This document shows, piece by piece, positions 18,835-27,995 of a DNA stretch of 64,000 nucleotides (positions within the stretch are counted from its first letter, which is position 1; every line of letters starts with the position of its first letter). A model generated the notes under the pieces. It searched no databases, was not told the DNA's origin, and saw only the letters and a list, made by a program, of their open reading frames with translations. This stretch comes from Anaerococcus vaginalis. GTDB taxonomy: Bacteria > Bacillota > Clostridia > Tissierellales > Peptoniphilaceae. A program made the position numbers and the translations under genes. Location of the stretch: assembly GCA_018363915.1 (NCBI GenBank), contig JAGZMY010000003.1, positions 108,789 to 172,788 of the forward strand, written 5' to 3'.

Positions 18835-19602
18835 ATGTATAAAGAAGATGATATAAATAAATTACTTGAAATAACATCAAGGGCAGGAGCTATGATGTTA
18901 AAAAATGGAGCAGAAATTTATAGGGTTGAAGATACAGTCGAAAGAATAATAAGATCGATTTATGATGCAAGCGACATAGATGTTTTTGCAACCTTTAATG
19001 CTTTAATGTATTCCTTTAATGTTGATGGTAAAACTTATGCAAATGTTAAAAGAGTAAAAAATAGGGGAAATAATTTAATAGTTGTAGATAGGGTTAATTC
19101 ATTTTCTAGAAAATTTTGTAATCACGAATTAAATCTTGATCAAGCTTTGATGGAACTTGATAATATAAAAAATACTACAAAAGCAGATATAAAATTAAAA
19201 ATAATAGGAGCAACCCTTGCATCAACAGCCTTTCCTTTGTTAGTAAATTCGAAAGCTCCAAATTTTTTGGATTTGCCAGTAACTTTTGTTGTTTCCTTAC
19301 TAACATATCTTCTTTTTATAAAAATAGAAAAGAAAATGTACGGATATTTTATTGAAAATTTTTTAGCAGGAATTATGGTTTCACTTTTTGCCCATATTAT
19401 AGGAAAATTTGTTTTTGGATTTAATATGGCAAATGTAATTGTTTCATCGATGATGCCTTATGTTCCAGGATTTTTGCTAACAAATTCTATAAGAGATCTA
19501 ATGAGTGGCGATGCAACAAGTGGACTAACAGGACTTGCTATGTCGTTTTTTGTATCCCTTGCCCTAGCAATTGGCGTTGCCTTCCCAATGACTTTATTTT
19601 AA
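18835..19602 (+). CDS. ThrE-type exporter, large subunit (YjjP-like)
   Basis: 255-residue threonine/serine exporter family protein. The soluble N-terminal part has the family stretch LEITSRAGAMMLKNGAEIYRVEDTVERI, then about five membrane helices. In Corynebacterium ThrE both parts are fused; here, as in YjjP/YjjB, the second part is the next gene 9 bp downstream. Substrates known for relatives are threonine/serine or dicarboxylates, so the cargo is open. ATG 18835 is preceded by AAAGGA. Confidence 0.85.
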   Translation: MYKEDDINKLLEITSRAGAMMLKNGAEIYRVEDTVERIIRSIYDASDIDVFATFNALMYSFNVDGKTYANVKRVKNRGNNLIVVDRVNSFSRKFCNHELNLDQALMELDNIKNTTKADIKLKIIGATLASTAFPLLVNSKAPNFLDLPVTFVVSLLTYLLFIKIEKKMYGYFIENFLAGIMVSLFAHIIGKFVFGFNMANVIVSSMMPYVPGFLLTNSIRDLMSGDATSGLTGLAMSFFVSLALAIGVAFPMTLF

Positions 19603-19611
19603 GGAGGAAAT

Positions 19612-20082
19612 ATGCATTTAATAATAGGTTTTATATCTTCATATTTATCAGCCGTAGGCTTTGCTATGTTTTTTTCTTGCCCAAAAAGATCAATTGGATT
19701 GTCCTCACTTGCAGGAGCAATAGGATTTTTGATTTATATGATAGTTGGAGATTTTTTTGAAGGAGTATTTTTGCCAGCACTTGCAGGAGCATATTTTACA
19801 GGAATTTCTGGAGAAGTTTTTGCAAGAAAATGTCACATGCCTGCGATTTTATTTATAGTACCAGGAATTATAAATTTAGTACCAGGAAAAGGGATTTACA
19901 ATACACTTTTTTATTTTGTAGATGGAAAAAAATCACTCGCCATTGTAAATTTATTTGATACCCTTGCAGTTGCATCAGCAATTTCATTTGGAATTTTATT
20001 GGCATCAGTTTTATCAAAATCACTTAGAGGATTTAAATTTAGAAAACCAAGTAGAAGATATGATTGGAGAAAGAAAAAATGA
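19612..20082 (+). CDS. ThrE-type exporter, small subunit (YjjB-like)
   Basis: 156 residues, mostly membrane helices, matching the C-terminal ThrE_2 half, including the VPGIINLVPGKGIYNTLFYFVDG stretch. It starts 9 bp after the large subunit with an AAGGAGG site and overlaps msrA by 4 bp, so the three genes form one operon. It presumably makes a two-component exporter with its neighbour. Confidence 0.85.
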   Translation: MHLIIGFISSYLSAVGFAMFFSCPKRSIGLSSLAGAIGFLIYMIVGDFFEGVFLPALAGAYFTGISGEVFARKCHMPAILFIVPGIINLVPGKGIYNTLFYFVDGKKSLAIVNLFDTLAVASAISFGILLASVLSKSLRGFKFRKPSRRYDWRKKK

Positions 20083-20564
20083 AAAAAATATATTTAGCAG
20101 GAGGATGTTTTTGGGGAGTTGAGGCATATTTTAAAGACATAAAAGGAGTAGAAGATACCCTTGTAGGATATGCAAATGGAAATAGTGAGAAAACAACTTA
20201 TGAAAATTTATACCAAACAGATCACGCTGAAACTGTAGAAATAAGCTACGATGGGAAAGAAGAATCATTAAAAAGAATTTTGGAATATTTTTACTATATA
20301 ATTGATCCATTTTCGATAAATAAGCAAGGAAATGATGTAGGCCGTCAATATAGGAGTGGAATCTTTTCAAAAGATGAAAAAGATTTAGAATTTGCAAGAA
20401 AATTTTTAGAAGAAAAACAAAAAAATGAAGAAAGAAAAATCCAAATTAAAGTAGAAAAATTAGAAAATTTTGTAAAAGCGGAAGATTACCATCAAGATTA
20501 TTTAGAAAAAAATCCAAACGGCTACTGCCATATTGATTTATTAGACAAACCAAACCTAGATTAA
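20079..20564 (+). CDS. msrA: Peptide methionine (S)-S-oxide reductase MsrA
   Basis: 161 residues with the GGCFWG active site (Cys10), the DPFSINKQGNDVGRQYRS substrate-pocket motif and the HQDYLEKNPNGYCHIDL end. It repairs oxidised methionine in proteins and uses thioredoxin. ATG 20079 overlaps the previous stop (ATGA), with GGAG at 20066-20069; a TTG at 20064 would overlap that ribosome site. It is a stand-alone MsrA with no fused MsrB domain. Confidence 0.93.
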   Translation: MKKIYLAGGCFWGVEAYFKDIKGVEDTLVGYANGNSEKTTYENLYQTDHAETVEISYDGKEESLKRILEYFYYIIDPFSINKQGNDVGRQYRSGIFSKDEKDLEFARKFLEEKQKNEERKIQIKVEKLENFVKAEDYHQDYLEKNPNGYCHIDLLDKPNLD

Positions 20565-20576
20565 ACTAGGTTTTTT
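20552..20576 (+). terminator. Terminator after msrA
   Basis: AAACCTAG (20552-20559) pairs with CTAGGTTT (20566-20573) and is followed by TTTT; the stem overlaps the msrA stop. Confidence 0.75.
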
Positions 20577-20648
20577 CTTTTGGAAAAATTTATAAAAAGA
20601 TATAATAAAAATTATGAATTGATTTTTAAAAACTTTATAATACAATCC

Positions 20649-20677
20649 TTGTAGAAGAAAATATTCTATGATATTAT
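20649..20677 (+). promoter_or_regulatory. Promoter of the 20697 gene
   Basis: TTGTAG (20649-20654), 17-bp spacer, TATTAT (20672-20677), 6 nt before an AAAGGAGAGG site. Confidence 0.5.
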
Positions 20678-20696
20678 ACTCAAAGGAGAGGATAAT

Positions 20697-21128
20697 ATGG
20701 ATCTTATTGATGAAAATAATTTAACTAAAAATCAAAAAAATTTGTTGGATTTAAAAATTCGTCTTATCAAGGCTGAGTACGAATTGAATTTTTATTTGAC
20801 TGGGTATGAAAATCTTAGTCAATTTTATGATGATAAGGAAAAACTTGATAGGATTTTTGTTGATTCTTATGTTTCATTGAGAGATCATAACCTTTATGAT
20901 TTTGTTGAAAAAATCGATAGAATTAAAGAAAGTGATTTTTTCTATAAAACTGACGATAGGAAAATTCAAAATTTTCTTAAAAGTTTAGAAGATATTAAAA
21001 ATTTAGATGACGATGAGATTATAAAACAAAAGGGTAGAATAAAAAACAGAATTCGTAAAATGGAAATGGCGACAAGTGAGATTGAATATGTTTTGCTTGG
21101 ATCTTTGCCAAGAAATTATTATAGTTAG
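20697..21128 (+). CDS. Hypothetical helical protein (143 aa)
   Basis: I do not recognise a family with confidence. The 143 residues are highly charged and predicted mostly helical, with no signal peptide or membrane segment. It superficially resembles small YlbF-like helical proteins, but no signature was found. It has a strong AAAGGAGAGG site and its own promoter. It is followed 8 bp later by a PC4-like gene, so both are probably cotranscribed. Confidence 0.7.
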   Translation: MDLIDENNLTKNQKNLLDLKIRLIKAEYELNFYLTGYENLSQFYDDKEKLDRIFVDSYVSLRDHNLYDFVEKIDRIKESDFFYKTDDRKIQNFLKSLEDIKNLDDDEIIKQKGRIKNRIRKMEMATSEIEYVLLGSLPRNYYS

Positions 21129-21136
21129 GAGTTTAT

Positions 21137-21358
21137 ATGGCAATAAAATATGATATAGTAGAAAATTTGGGAGTTCTTTCAACAAATGCAAAAGGATGGA
21201 CAAAGGAATTGAATCTTGTTTCTTGGAATGATAGGGATCCTAAATATGATTTGAGAGATTGGAATGAGGATCACACAAGAATGAGCAAGGGAATTACTTT
21301 TACAAAGGAAGAAGCTGAAGTTTTAAAAGAAATTTTAAAAGAAGAATTTGACGACTAA
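21137..21358 (+). CDS. YdbC/PC4-like small DNA-binding protein
   Basis: 73 residues matching the YdbC family (transcriptional coactivator PC4/p15-like fold). The features are GWTKELNLVSWNDRDPKYDLRDWNEDHTRMSKGITFTKEEAEVL, with the typical KYDLRDW core. Relatives bind single-stranded DNA as dimers; the cellular role in Firmicutes is not settled. A TAGGAG site lies before ATG 21137 and a strong terminator directly after the stop. Confidence 0.8.
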   Translation: MAIKYDIVENLGVLSTNAKGWTKELNLVSWNDRDPKYDLRDWNEDHTRMSKGITFTKEEAEVLKEILKEEFDD

Positions 21359-21382
21359 GACCTAAATTTTTAGGTCTTTTAT
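21356..21382 (+). terminator. Terminator after the PC4-like gene
   Basis: AAGACCTAAA (21357-21366 region) pairs with TTTAGGTCTT (about 21368-21377), followed by TTT. Confidence 0.8.
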
Positions 21383-21401
21383 AAATTATAAGGAAATTTT
21401 G

Positions 21402-23580
<2,179 letters not shown>

Positions 23581-23613
23581 AAAAATCGGAGTAAAAAATC
23601 TCCGATTTTTTAG
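23581..23613 (+). terminator. Terminator after mnmA
   Basis: AAAAATCGGAG pairs with CTCCGATTTTT (23581-23611) around a short AT loop, followed by T. It marks the left border of the accessory island. Confidence 0.85.
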
Positions 23614-23691
23614 TTTGTATTTAAAAATATTTTTAAAAATTTAAATTTAAATTATATATGTCTTTTTGACTATCTTTTTATATCTTCTTAA

Positions 23692-23729
23692 ATGTCCGCA
23701 AAGCCTTATTTTATCGGCTCTACGGGCAT
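23692..23729. repeat. Imperfect inverted repeat at the left side of the island
   Basis: ATGTCCGCAAAGCC and GGCTCTACGGGCAT form a 14-bp imperfect stem around an AT loop, followed by TTTTG. It looks like a terminator of the kind seen in conjugative elements and is GC-richer than the surrounding DNA. Confidence 0.5.
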
Positions 23730-23738
23730 TTTGCTTTT

Positions 23739-24032
23739 GTGGTAAACCTCACATATCTAGGTCTATCTTCTTATATTTTCACTATCAAGCAGTTGATACA
23801 GCGTCAAAAACTGGAAGGCATGATAAAAGTACATAAGGAAATGCGAGGGTTAGACCGATACAGAGAACAGCCCAAAGAGTATAAATGCCATGACCCTTAT
23901 GATGATTGGATATTTCGTCAGCTTGCGGATATAGACAACAGAAACAACATTCCCGACACTTCTCCACAAGTAGACTTCAATGAAGCAGACTATGAAGATT
24001 ATCTAAAGGCGAAATGGAACAGAGGTCTTTAA
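23739..24032 (+). pseudogene. Fragment of a mobile-element protein (97 codons, unassigned)
   Basis: The frame opens at GTG 23739 without a ribosome site and encodes 97 residues, including EMRGLDRYREQPKEYKCHDPYDDW and DIDNRN. Codon use is foreign to the window: CAG, CGT, CGA and CTG are common, while neighbours use CAA and AGA almost only, and GC is about 42%. The style is that of integrative conjugative elements, and the lack of a start signal suggests a 5'-deleted remnant. I cannot name the family. Confidence 0.5.
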
Positions 24033-24043
24033 TTTCCTCTTGC

Positions 24044-24184
24044 ATGGAAGATACAGCAAACAAAAATCCCAGTAAAGAGTGCAAAGCACCACCAATGGTG
24101 GCAATGCTCTTGACAGTGCTTTTTCTTTTCTGTTGTGGGGTAATCAAGAGGAAGAAAGAAAAAGTGTGCATTTTTGTTCCATAA
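24044..24184 (+). CDS. Possible 46-aa membrane peptide in the island
   Basis: ATG 24044 opens 46 codons with a hydrophobic stretch (MVAMLLTVLFLFCCGVI), a basic KRKKEK end and three cysteines. It lies 11 bp after the preceding fragment. No clear ribosome site is seen. An overlapping longer frame is out of register and looks non-coding. It may be a remnant like its neighbour. Confidence 0.3.
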   Translation: MEDTANKNPSKECKAPPMVAMLLTVLFLFCCGVIKRKKEKVCIFVP

Positions 24185-24208
24185 ATGCTAAGGGTATGCT
24201 GATTTTTA

Positions 24209-24237
24209 TTGTGGCGGATATATGGAACTGTTATAAT
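24209..24237 (+). promoter_or_regulatory. Cassette promoter copy 1
   Basis: TTGTGG (24209-24214), 17-bp spacer, TATAAT (24232-24237). Spacer and flanks resemble the two other cassette promoters at 24972 and 25754, so this is a diverged copy of the same repeat. It drives the alkyltransferase-like gene. Confidence 0.6.
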
Positions 24238-24342
24238 ATGGATATGAAGAAAGCGACAAATTTGAAAGTGTTAATAATTTTCAAACAGCCTCATTGCATG
24301 GAAATAAGAAACAGACTATCCTTAAAGTAGGAGGTGGCACAA

Positions 24343-24822
24343 ATGGCAAATGAAGATAAAAAAGATTTTAATGCTATGTTGCATGATAGTAAGGATATGC
24401 CAAAATTTCAAATTATCATAGACCAGAAAAGTATTGAGAAATATGGTGGAAACAAAATGTATTTTGCTCCCCCGATTGACTATGACAAAGTAATGAAAAA
24501 AGTTCCGTATGGTAAAGTGATTACGGTTGGAAAAATACGAGAACACTTTGCAAAATTGAGTGGTGCAGATTTTACAGAGCCGATTACAGCGGGTATATTT
24601 GTTTCTATTGTAGCGTGGGCGAGTTATCAGCGTTCCGAAGATGAAACGCCCTATTGGAGAACATTAAAAGCAAACGGAGAATTAAATGCTAAATATCCAA
24701 ATGGTATTGAAGCACAGAAAGAAAAATTAGAAGCAGAGGGACATACCATTATTCAAAAGGGGCGTAAAAATATACGATACTATGTAAAGGACTATGAAAA
24801 TTCTCTTTTTGATTTGAAATAG
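24343..24822 (+). CDS. Alkyltransferase-like (MGMT DNA-binding fold) protein
   Basis: 159 residues. The C-terminal two-thirds match the O6-alkylguanine transferase DNA-binding domain (VPYGKVITVGKIREHF, PYWRTLKANGELNAKYPNG). The PCHRV-type acceptor cysteine is absent, as in alkyltransferase-like (ATL) proteins, which flag lesions rather than remove the alkyl group. The ~50-residue N-terminal extension is typical of the clostridial version. ATG 24343 has AGGAGG at 24329-24334. First gene of the repeat-bounded array. Confidence 0.8.
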   Translation: MANEDKKDFNAMLHDSKDMPKFQIIIDQKSIEKYGGNKMYFAPPIDYDKVMKKVPYGKVITVGKIREHFAKLSGADFTEPITAGIFVSIVAWASYQRSEDETPYWRTLKANGELNAKYPNGIEAQKEKLEAEGHTIIQKGRKNIRYYVKDYENSLFDLK

Positions 24823-24835
24823 GCAAATTCTATTT

Positions 24836-25000
24836 CACAATTTCATATCTCTATACACAAAGCAGTTAGTCTTAGGATTGACTGCTTTTTTCATACCTAA
24901 ATTTCAGATTGGAGTGATGAAATGGTGTTTGTTAGAGGTGTTCAATAAGATTATCGGTGCATAAAATTTTATTGTAGTGCTGATATAGGAATGGTATAAT
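24836..25000 (+). repeat. Island repeat module A: terminator, micro-ORF, promoter
   Basis: About 165 bp that recur with roughly 90% identity at 25626-25782. In order: terminator stem AAAGCAGTTAGTC/GATTGACTGCTTT (24859-24890); a 15-codon ORF (24917-24964) after GGAG; and promoter TTGTAG (24972-24977), 17 bp, TATAAT (24995-25000). It ends the ATL gene and starts transcription of yjdF. Confidence 0.75.
24917..24964 (+). CDS. 15-aa micro-ORF in repeat module A
   Basis: ATG to TAA encodes MKWCLLEVFNKIIGA; the copy in module B encodes MTWCLLELFNKIIGA. Of four base changes within the frame, two are silent, one is Val/Leu and one Lys/Thr. GGAG lies only 2 nt before ATG, which is short, so translation is uncertain. 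It could be a leader peptide or a fossil gene end. Confidence 0.25.
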   Translation: MKWCLLEVFNKIIGA

Positions 25001-25044
25001 TTTCAAGAAAGGTAATCAAATAATGATTATCTAAAATGACAAAG

Positions 25045-25167
25045 ATAAAAACGCAAAGCATTTTATTATGTGAGAGCTGGTAGGTAGCCCAGCCGTCCTA
25101 TGTTTATAGGGTAAGTAACCTGCCCCTCCGGGTTGTCCGTTCTTTGTTTGGAAATAAACAAGGAGGG
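25045..25167 (+). ncRNA. yjdF-motif riboswitch
   Basis: The leader of the YjdF-family gene. It shows hairpin GCTGG...CCCAGC (about 25076-25094), hairpin CCTAT...ATAGG (25097-25110) and AACC...GGTT (about 25117-25134), with conserved-looking purine stretches such as GGTAGGTAGCCC and GGGTAAGTAACC. A final stem TCTTTGTTT (25141-25149)/AAACAAGGA (25156-25164) covers part of the AGGAGGG ribosome site, suggesting translational control. The yjdF motif is known upstream of yjdF genes and binds azaaromatic compounds. I recognise it by arrangement and gene context, without a covariance search. Confidence 0.8.
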
Positions 25168-25173
25168 ATTGAT

Positions 25174-25590
25174 ATGAAGACAATAAAATGTAAATTGACT
25201 GTGTATTTTGCAGAACCTTTTTGGGTTGGAGTTTTTGAAAGAATTTGTGATGGAAAACTTTCCGTAGCAAAGGTAACATTTGGTGCAGAGCCAAAAGATT
25301 ACGATATTCAAGAATTTGTGTTGAAACATTATTATGATTTACAATTTAGTCCAGCAGTTGAAACGATTGTAAAAAAGGATAAGAAAAATCCTAAAAGAGT
25401 TCTTAGAGATGTAAAGAAACAATTACAGAACAATGGAATTGGGACAAAATCGCAACAAGCTTTAAAATTACAACATGAATTAAAAAAAGAAGAATATAAA
25501 TCTAATTCCAAACATAAAAAGCAAATGGACGCAGAACAAAAGTTTAAGTTGAAGCAACAAAAGAAAAAAGCAAAACACAGAGGACATTAA
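25174..25590 (+). CDS. yjdF: YjdF family protein (DUF2992)
   Basis: 138 residues. The compact N-terminal domain (KLTVYFAEPFWVGVFERICDGKLSVAKVTFGAEPKDYDIQEFVL) is followed by a Lys/Gln-rich basic tail. This is the family preceded by the yjdF riboswitch; function is unproven but is thought to be protection from aromatic compounds. ATG 25174 is fixed by AGGAGGG at 25161-25167; an in-frame TTG at 25144 falls in the riboswitch stem. It sits between two repeat modules. Confidence 0.85.
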   Translation: MKTIKCKLTVYFAEPFWVGVFERICDGKLSVAKVTFGAEPKDYDIQEFVLKHYYDLQFSPAVETIVKKDKKNPKRVLRDVKKQLQNNGIGTKSQQALKLQHELKKEEYKSNSKHKKQMDAEQKFKLKQQKKKAKHRGH

Positions 25591-25625
25591 ATGATGTTGC
25601 AATATCATAAACTAAATATTTTATA

Positions 25626-25782
25626 AGTTCATATCGACACAAAGCAGTTAGTCTTATGATTGACTGCTTTTTTCTTGCCAAAATTTCAGATTGGAGTGAT
25701 GACATGGTGTCTGTTAGAGCTGTTCAATAAGATTATCGGAGCATAAAATTTTATTGTAGTGCTGATATGAGAATGTTATAAT
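25626..25782 (+). repeat. Island repeat module B: terminator, micro-ORF, promoter
   Basis: Second near-identical copy of module A. Terminator stem 25641-25673, 15-codon ORF 25699-25746, promoter TTGTAG (25754-25759), 17 bp, TATAAT (25777-25782). It closes the yjdF unit and opens the SRPBCC/TfoX-like unit. Confidence 0.75.
25699..25746 (+). CDS. 15-aa micro-ORF in repeat module B
   Basis: ATG to TAA encodes MTWCLLELFNKIIGA, nearly identical to the copy at 24917. Start and stop are preserved in both. GGAG sits very close to the ATG. Real translation is uncertain. Confidence 0.25.
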   Translation: MTWCLLELFNKIIGA

Positions 25783-25832
25783 GTGGATATGAAAAAACGA
25801 TAAACGGTAATTTAAAAAGGGGAAATGAAAAA

Positions 25833-26228
25833 GTGGCAATTTTAAATATAAATACAATTATTAGTAATGATATTCAAAAAGTTTGGAACATTGTTTTAGC
25901 TGTTGATAAATATAACTCATGGCGAAGTGATTTGAGCAAAACAGAAATAATAAATGACAAACAATTTATTGAATACACAAAAAATGGATATGCTACTACA
26001 TTTACCGTTACCGTTGTAGAACCATATAAACGCTGGGAATTTGATATGGATAATAGCAACATGAAAGGTCACTGGATTGGTATTTTTACAGACAAAGGGA
26101 ATGAAACACAAATAGACTTTACAGAAAATTTGATACCTAAAAAGTGGTTTATGAAACCTTTTGTAAAAACCTATTTGAAAAAACAACAAAAGCAATTTGT
26201 TCTGGACTTAAAGAAAGCATTGGAATAA
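25833..26228 (+). CDS. SRPBCC (START/polyketide cyclase-like) protein
   Basis: 131 residues of the SRPBCC superfamily. It has a first strand/helix with ISNDIQKVWNIVLAVDKYNSW, central strands with TVTVVEPYKRWEFDMDN and a long C-terminal helix ending KKQQKQFVLDLKKALE. Such folds bind small hydrophobic ligands; the role here is unknown. The start is GTG 25833 with AAGGGGAA about 9 nt upstream; ATG 25825 is in another frame and stops at once. It is followed 26 bp later by a TfoX-like gene. Confidence 0.75.
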   Translation: MAILNINTIISNDIQKVWNIVLAVDKYNSWRSDLSKTEIINDKQFIEYTKNGYATTFTVTVVEPYKRWEFDMDNSNMKGHWIGIFTDKGNETQIDFTENLIPKKWFMKPFVKTYLKKQQKQFVLDLKKALE

Positions 26229-26254
26229 TAAAATTCAAGATTGGAGATTTAGAA

Positions 26255-26575
26255 ATGGCTTCAAGTAAAGATTATTTACAATTTGTTTTAGAACAATTAT
26301 CAGAATTACAAGAAATAACATATCGTGCAATGATGGGAGAATTTATTATCTATTATCGTGGAAAAATCGTTGGCGGTATATATGATGATAGGTTACTGGT
26401 AAAACCAACAAAGTCTGCAATTTCTTATATGCCAACAGTTACTTATGAAATTCCATACGAAAACGCCAAAGAAATGTTATTGGTGGAAGAAGTTGATAAT
26501 AAAGATTTTCTGACGGGGTTATTTGATGTGATGTATGATGAACTACCAACGCCAAAACCTAAAAAGAAAAAATAA
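26255..26575 (+). CDS. TfoX/Sxy N-terminal domain protein
   Basis: 106 residues. It has the TfoX N-terminal fold with YRAMMGEFIIYYRGKIVGGIYDDRLLVKPTKSA and a C-terminal PTPKPKKKK tail. Stand-alone proteins of this type are common in Firmicutes mobile elements; they are not shown to regulate competence. ATG 26255 is chosen for TTGGAGA at 26241-26247; the longer frame from 26144 overlaps the previous gene by 85 bp. Cotranscribed with the SRPBCC gene. Confidence 0.8.
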   Translation: MASSKDYLQFVLEQLSELQEITYRAMMGEFIIYYRGKIVGGIYDDRLLVKPTKSAISYMPTVTYEIPYENAKEMLLVEEVDNKDFLTGLFDVMYDELPTPKPKKKK

Positions 26576-26611
26576 ACAGCTTCTAGTTTACAATTTCATA
26601 TCCATATACAC

Positions 26612-26643
26612 AAAGCAGTTAGTTTTAGGATTGACTGCTTTTT
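26612..26643 (+). repeat. Third copy of the island terminator hairpin
   Basis: The AAAGCAGTTAGT/GATTGACTGCTTT stem seen at 24859 and 25641, including the upstream CAATTTCATATC stretch, recurs after the TfoX-like gene. The micro-ORF and promoter parts are missing, so this is the closing end of the array. Confidence 0.75.
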
Positions 26644-26644
26644 A

Positions 26645-26677
26645 AAAAGACACCATTTAGGTGTAATGATGTCTTTT
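26645..26677 (+). terminator. Second terminator hairpin at the right end of the island
   Basis: AAAAGACACCATT (26645-26657) pairs with AATGATGTCTTTT (26665-26677). Confidence 0.65.
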
Positions 26678-26706
26678 GGGTGTTATTTTATAGGTCATAT
26701 CAAGGC

Positions 26707-26776
26707 TCATTCAATCGTGGTAAATTCGTGGTAAAATGAGTTTTTTCTATACTTCAAAATACTTGAAAGTATAGTG
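26707..26776. repeat. Short repeats at the right border of the island
   Basis: CTCATT and AATGAG (ending near 26741) enclose a direct repeat CGTGGTAAA (twice, about 26717-26737). A palindrome CTATACTT...AAGTATAG follows at 26749-26776. These may mark an old element end. No matching direct repeat was found at the left border. Confidence 0.35.
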
Positions 26777-26810
26777 TTTATGCGGATAATCGAAAATTAA
26801 ATATAAAATT

Positions 26811-27995
26811 TTAATTAAAATAATAAATTGAATCTAAAATTTCTTCAAAGCTTGTGACTCCTTCTAGAACTTTTTTTATTCCATTGTAGGTCATGGACTT
26901 GAAATTTTTTTCTTTATTTAAAATATCCAAATCATTTTTGCTGAAATTTTTATTTTCAAAAAATAATTTTTTATAAGCCTCATCAAAATCTACAATTTCT
27001 TCAACGGCTTCTCTTCCTAGATAGCCATCGTGACATTTATCACAAGATGAAGCTTCATAAATATAAGTATTTTCGTCTATATCAAAATAATTTTTTACAA
27101 AATTGTATTCTTCTTTTGATATTTTTCTTTTTTTCTTGCAAGAGCAAAGTTTTCTCACAAGCCTTTGGCTTGCTAGGGTATTTACAGATTGTTTTATTAG
27201 ATAATCTTCAACTCCCAAATCACGAAGTCTATTTATTGATGCAAAACTATTGTTTGTGTGAAGAGTTGTTAAAACTAAATGTCCAGTTATGGCAGCCCTT
27301 ACTGCTATTTTTGCAGTTTCCTTATCCCTAATTTCTCCAAGCATAATAATATCTGGATCTTGCCTTAAAATTGACCTGAGAGCATTTTGAAAAGTTAGTC
27401 CGATTTTTTCATTGATTGAAATTTGATTAATTCCCAAAATATTTATTTCAACTGGATTTTCAATGCTGATAATATTTCTTTTTTCATCATTTAATTTATT
27501 TAATAAAGAATAAAGGGAAGTAGATTTTCCAGAACCAGTTGGTCCAGAAAAAATTATCATGCCTGATTTATTTTTGATTGCATTTTCCAAAATTTCTTTT
27601 GATTTTTCAGAAAATCCCAATAAATTTTGAGATTTTTTAAAATTTTCAATTGATAAAATCCTAAGAACTAATTTTTCCCCGACAATTGTGTTTAAAGTTG
27701 AAATTCTAAAATCGATTTCTGGGAATTTTTCTAATTTTAAATAACCGTCTTGAGGTCTTCTTTTTTCTGAAATATCTAATTTTGAAGATAATTTAATTCT
27801 AGTTAAAAGTTTAATATAAGAAGGATAGTCCATCTCACTTATAACTCTAAGTTTGCCGTCAATTCTAAATCTAATTCTTGAAAAATTTTCATCCATAGGC
27901 TCAATGTGTATATCACTTGCATTTAATTTTAAAGCTTTTTCTACAAGCTCATTTATATACAAATCTATATTTGAATTTATCAAATTATTATCCAT
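26811..27995 (-). CDS. GspE/PilB/ComGA-like secretion ATPase
   Basis: 394-residue type II secretion/type IV pilus assembly ATPase without the GspE N1 domain, thus ComGA-like. Walker A GPTGSGKST, Asp box RIRFRIDGKLR, Walker B IIMLGEIRDKETA and His box ITGHLVLTTLHTN are intact, as are zinc cysteines CSC and CDKC. No pilin, inner-membrane or peptidase gene follows; the next DNA downstream is the accessory island. ATG 27995 with GGAG is preferred over TTG 28007. It touches the comM stop (TGATG), so the two genes are coupled. Confidence 0.85.
   Translation of the reverse strand: MDNNLINSNIDLYINELVEKALKLNASDIHIEPMDENFSRIRFRIDGKLRVISEMDYPSYIKLLTRIKLSSKLDISEKRRPQDGYLKLEKFPEIDFRISTLNTIVGEKLVLRILSIENFKKSQNLLGFSEKSKEILENAIKNKSGMIIFSGPTGSGKSTSLYSLLNKLNDEKRNIISIENPVEINILGINQISINEKIGLTFQNALRSILRQDPDIIMLGEIRDKETAKIAVRAAITGHLVLTTLHTNNSFASINRLRDLGVEDYLIKQSVNTLASQRLVRKLCSCKKKRKISKEEYNFVKNYFDIDENTYIYEASSCDKCHDGYLGREAVEEIVDFDEAYKKLFFENKNFSKNDLDILNKEKNFKSMTYNGIKKVLEGVTSFEEILDSIYYFN

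Noticed and set aside
24079..24330. 83-codon frame in the island
   Set aside because: It overlaps the 46-codon frame and the cassette promoter (24209-24237), runs through the leader of the ATL gene and has no ribosome site.
25144..25173. Upstream TTG start for YjdF
   Set aside because: It lies in the final riboswitch stem and before the clear AGGAGGG site.
23739..26643. Integron
   Set aside because: The repeat modules lack attC-type R and L boxes and no integron integrase is present; the modules are regulatory in content.
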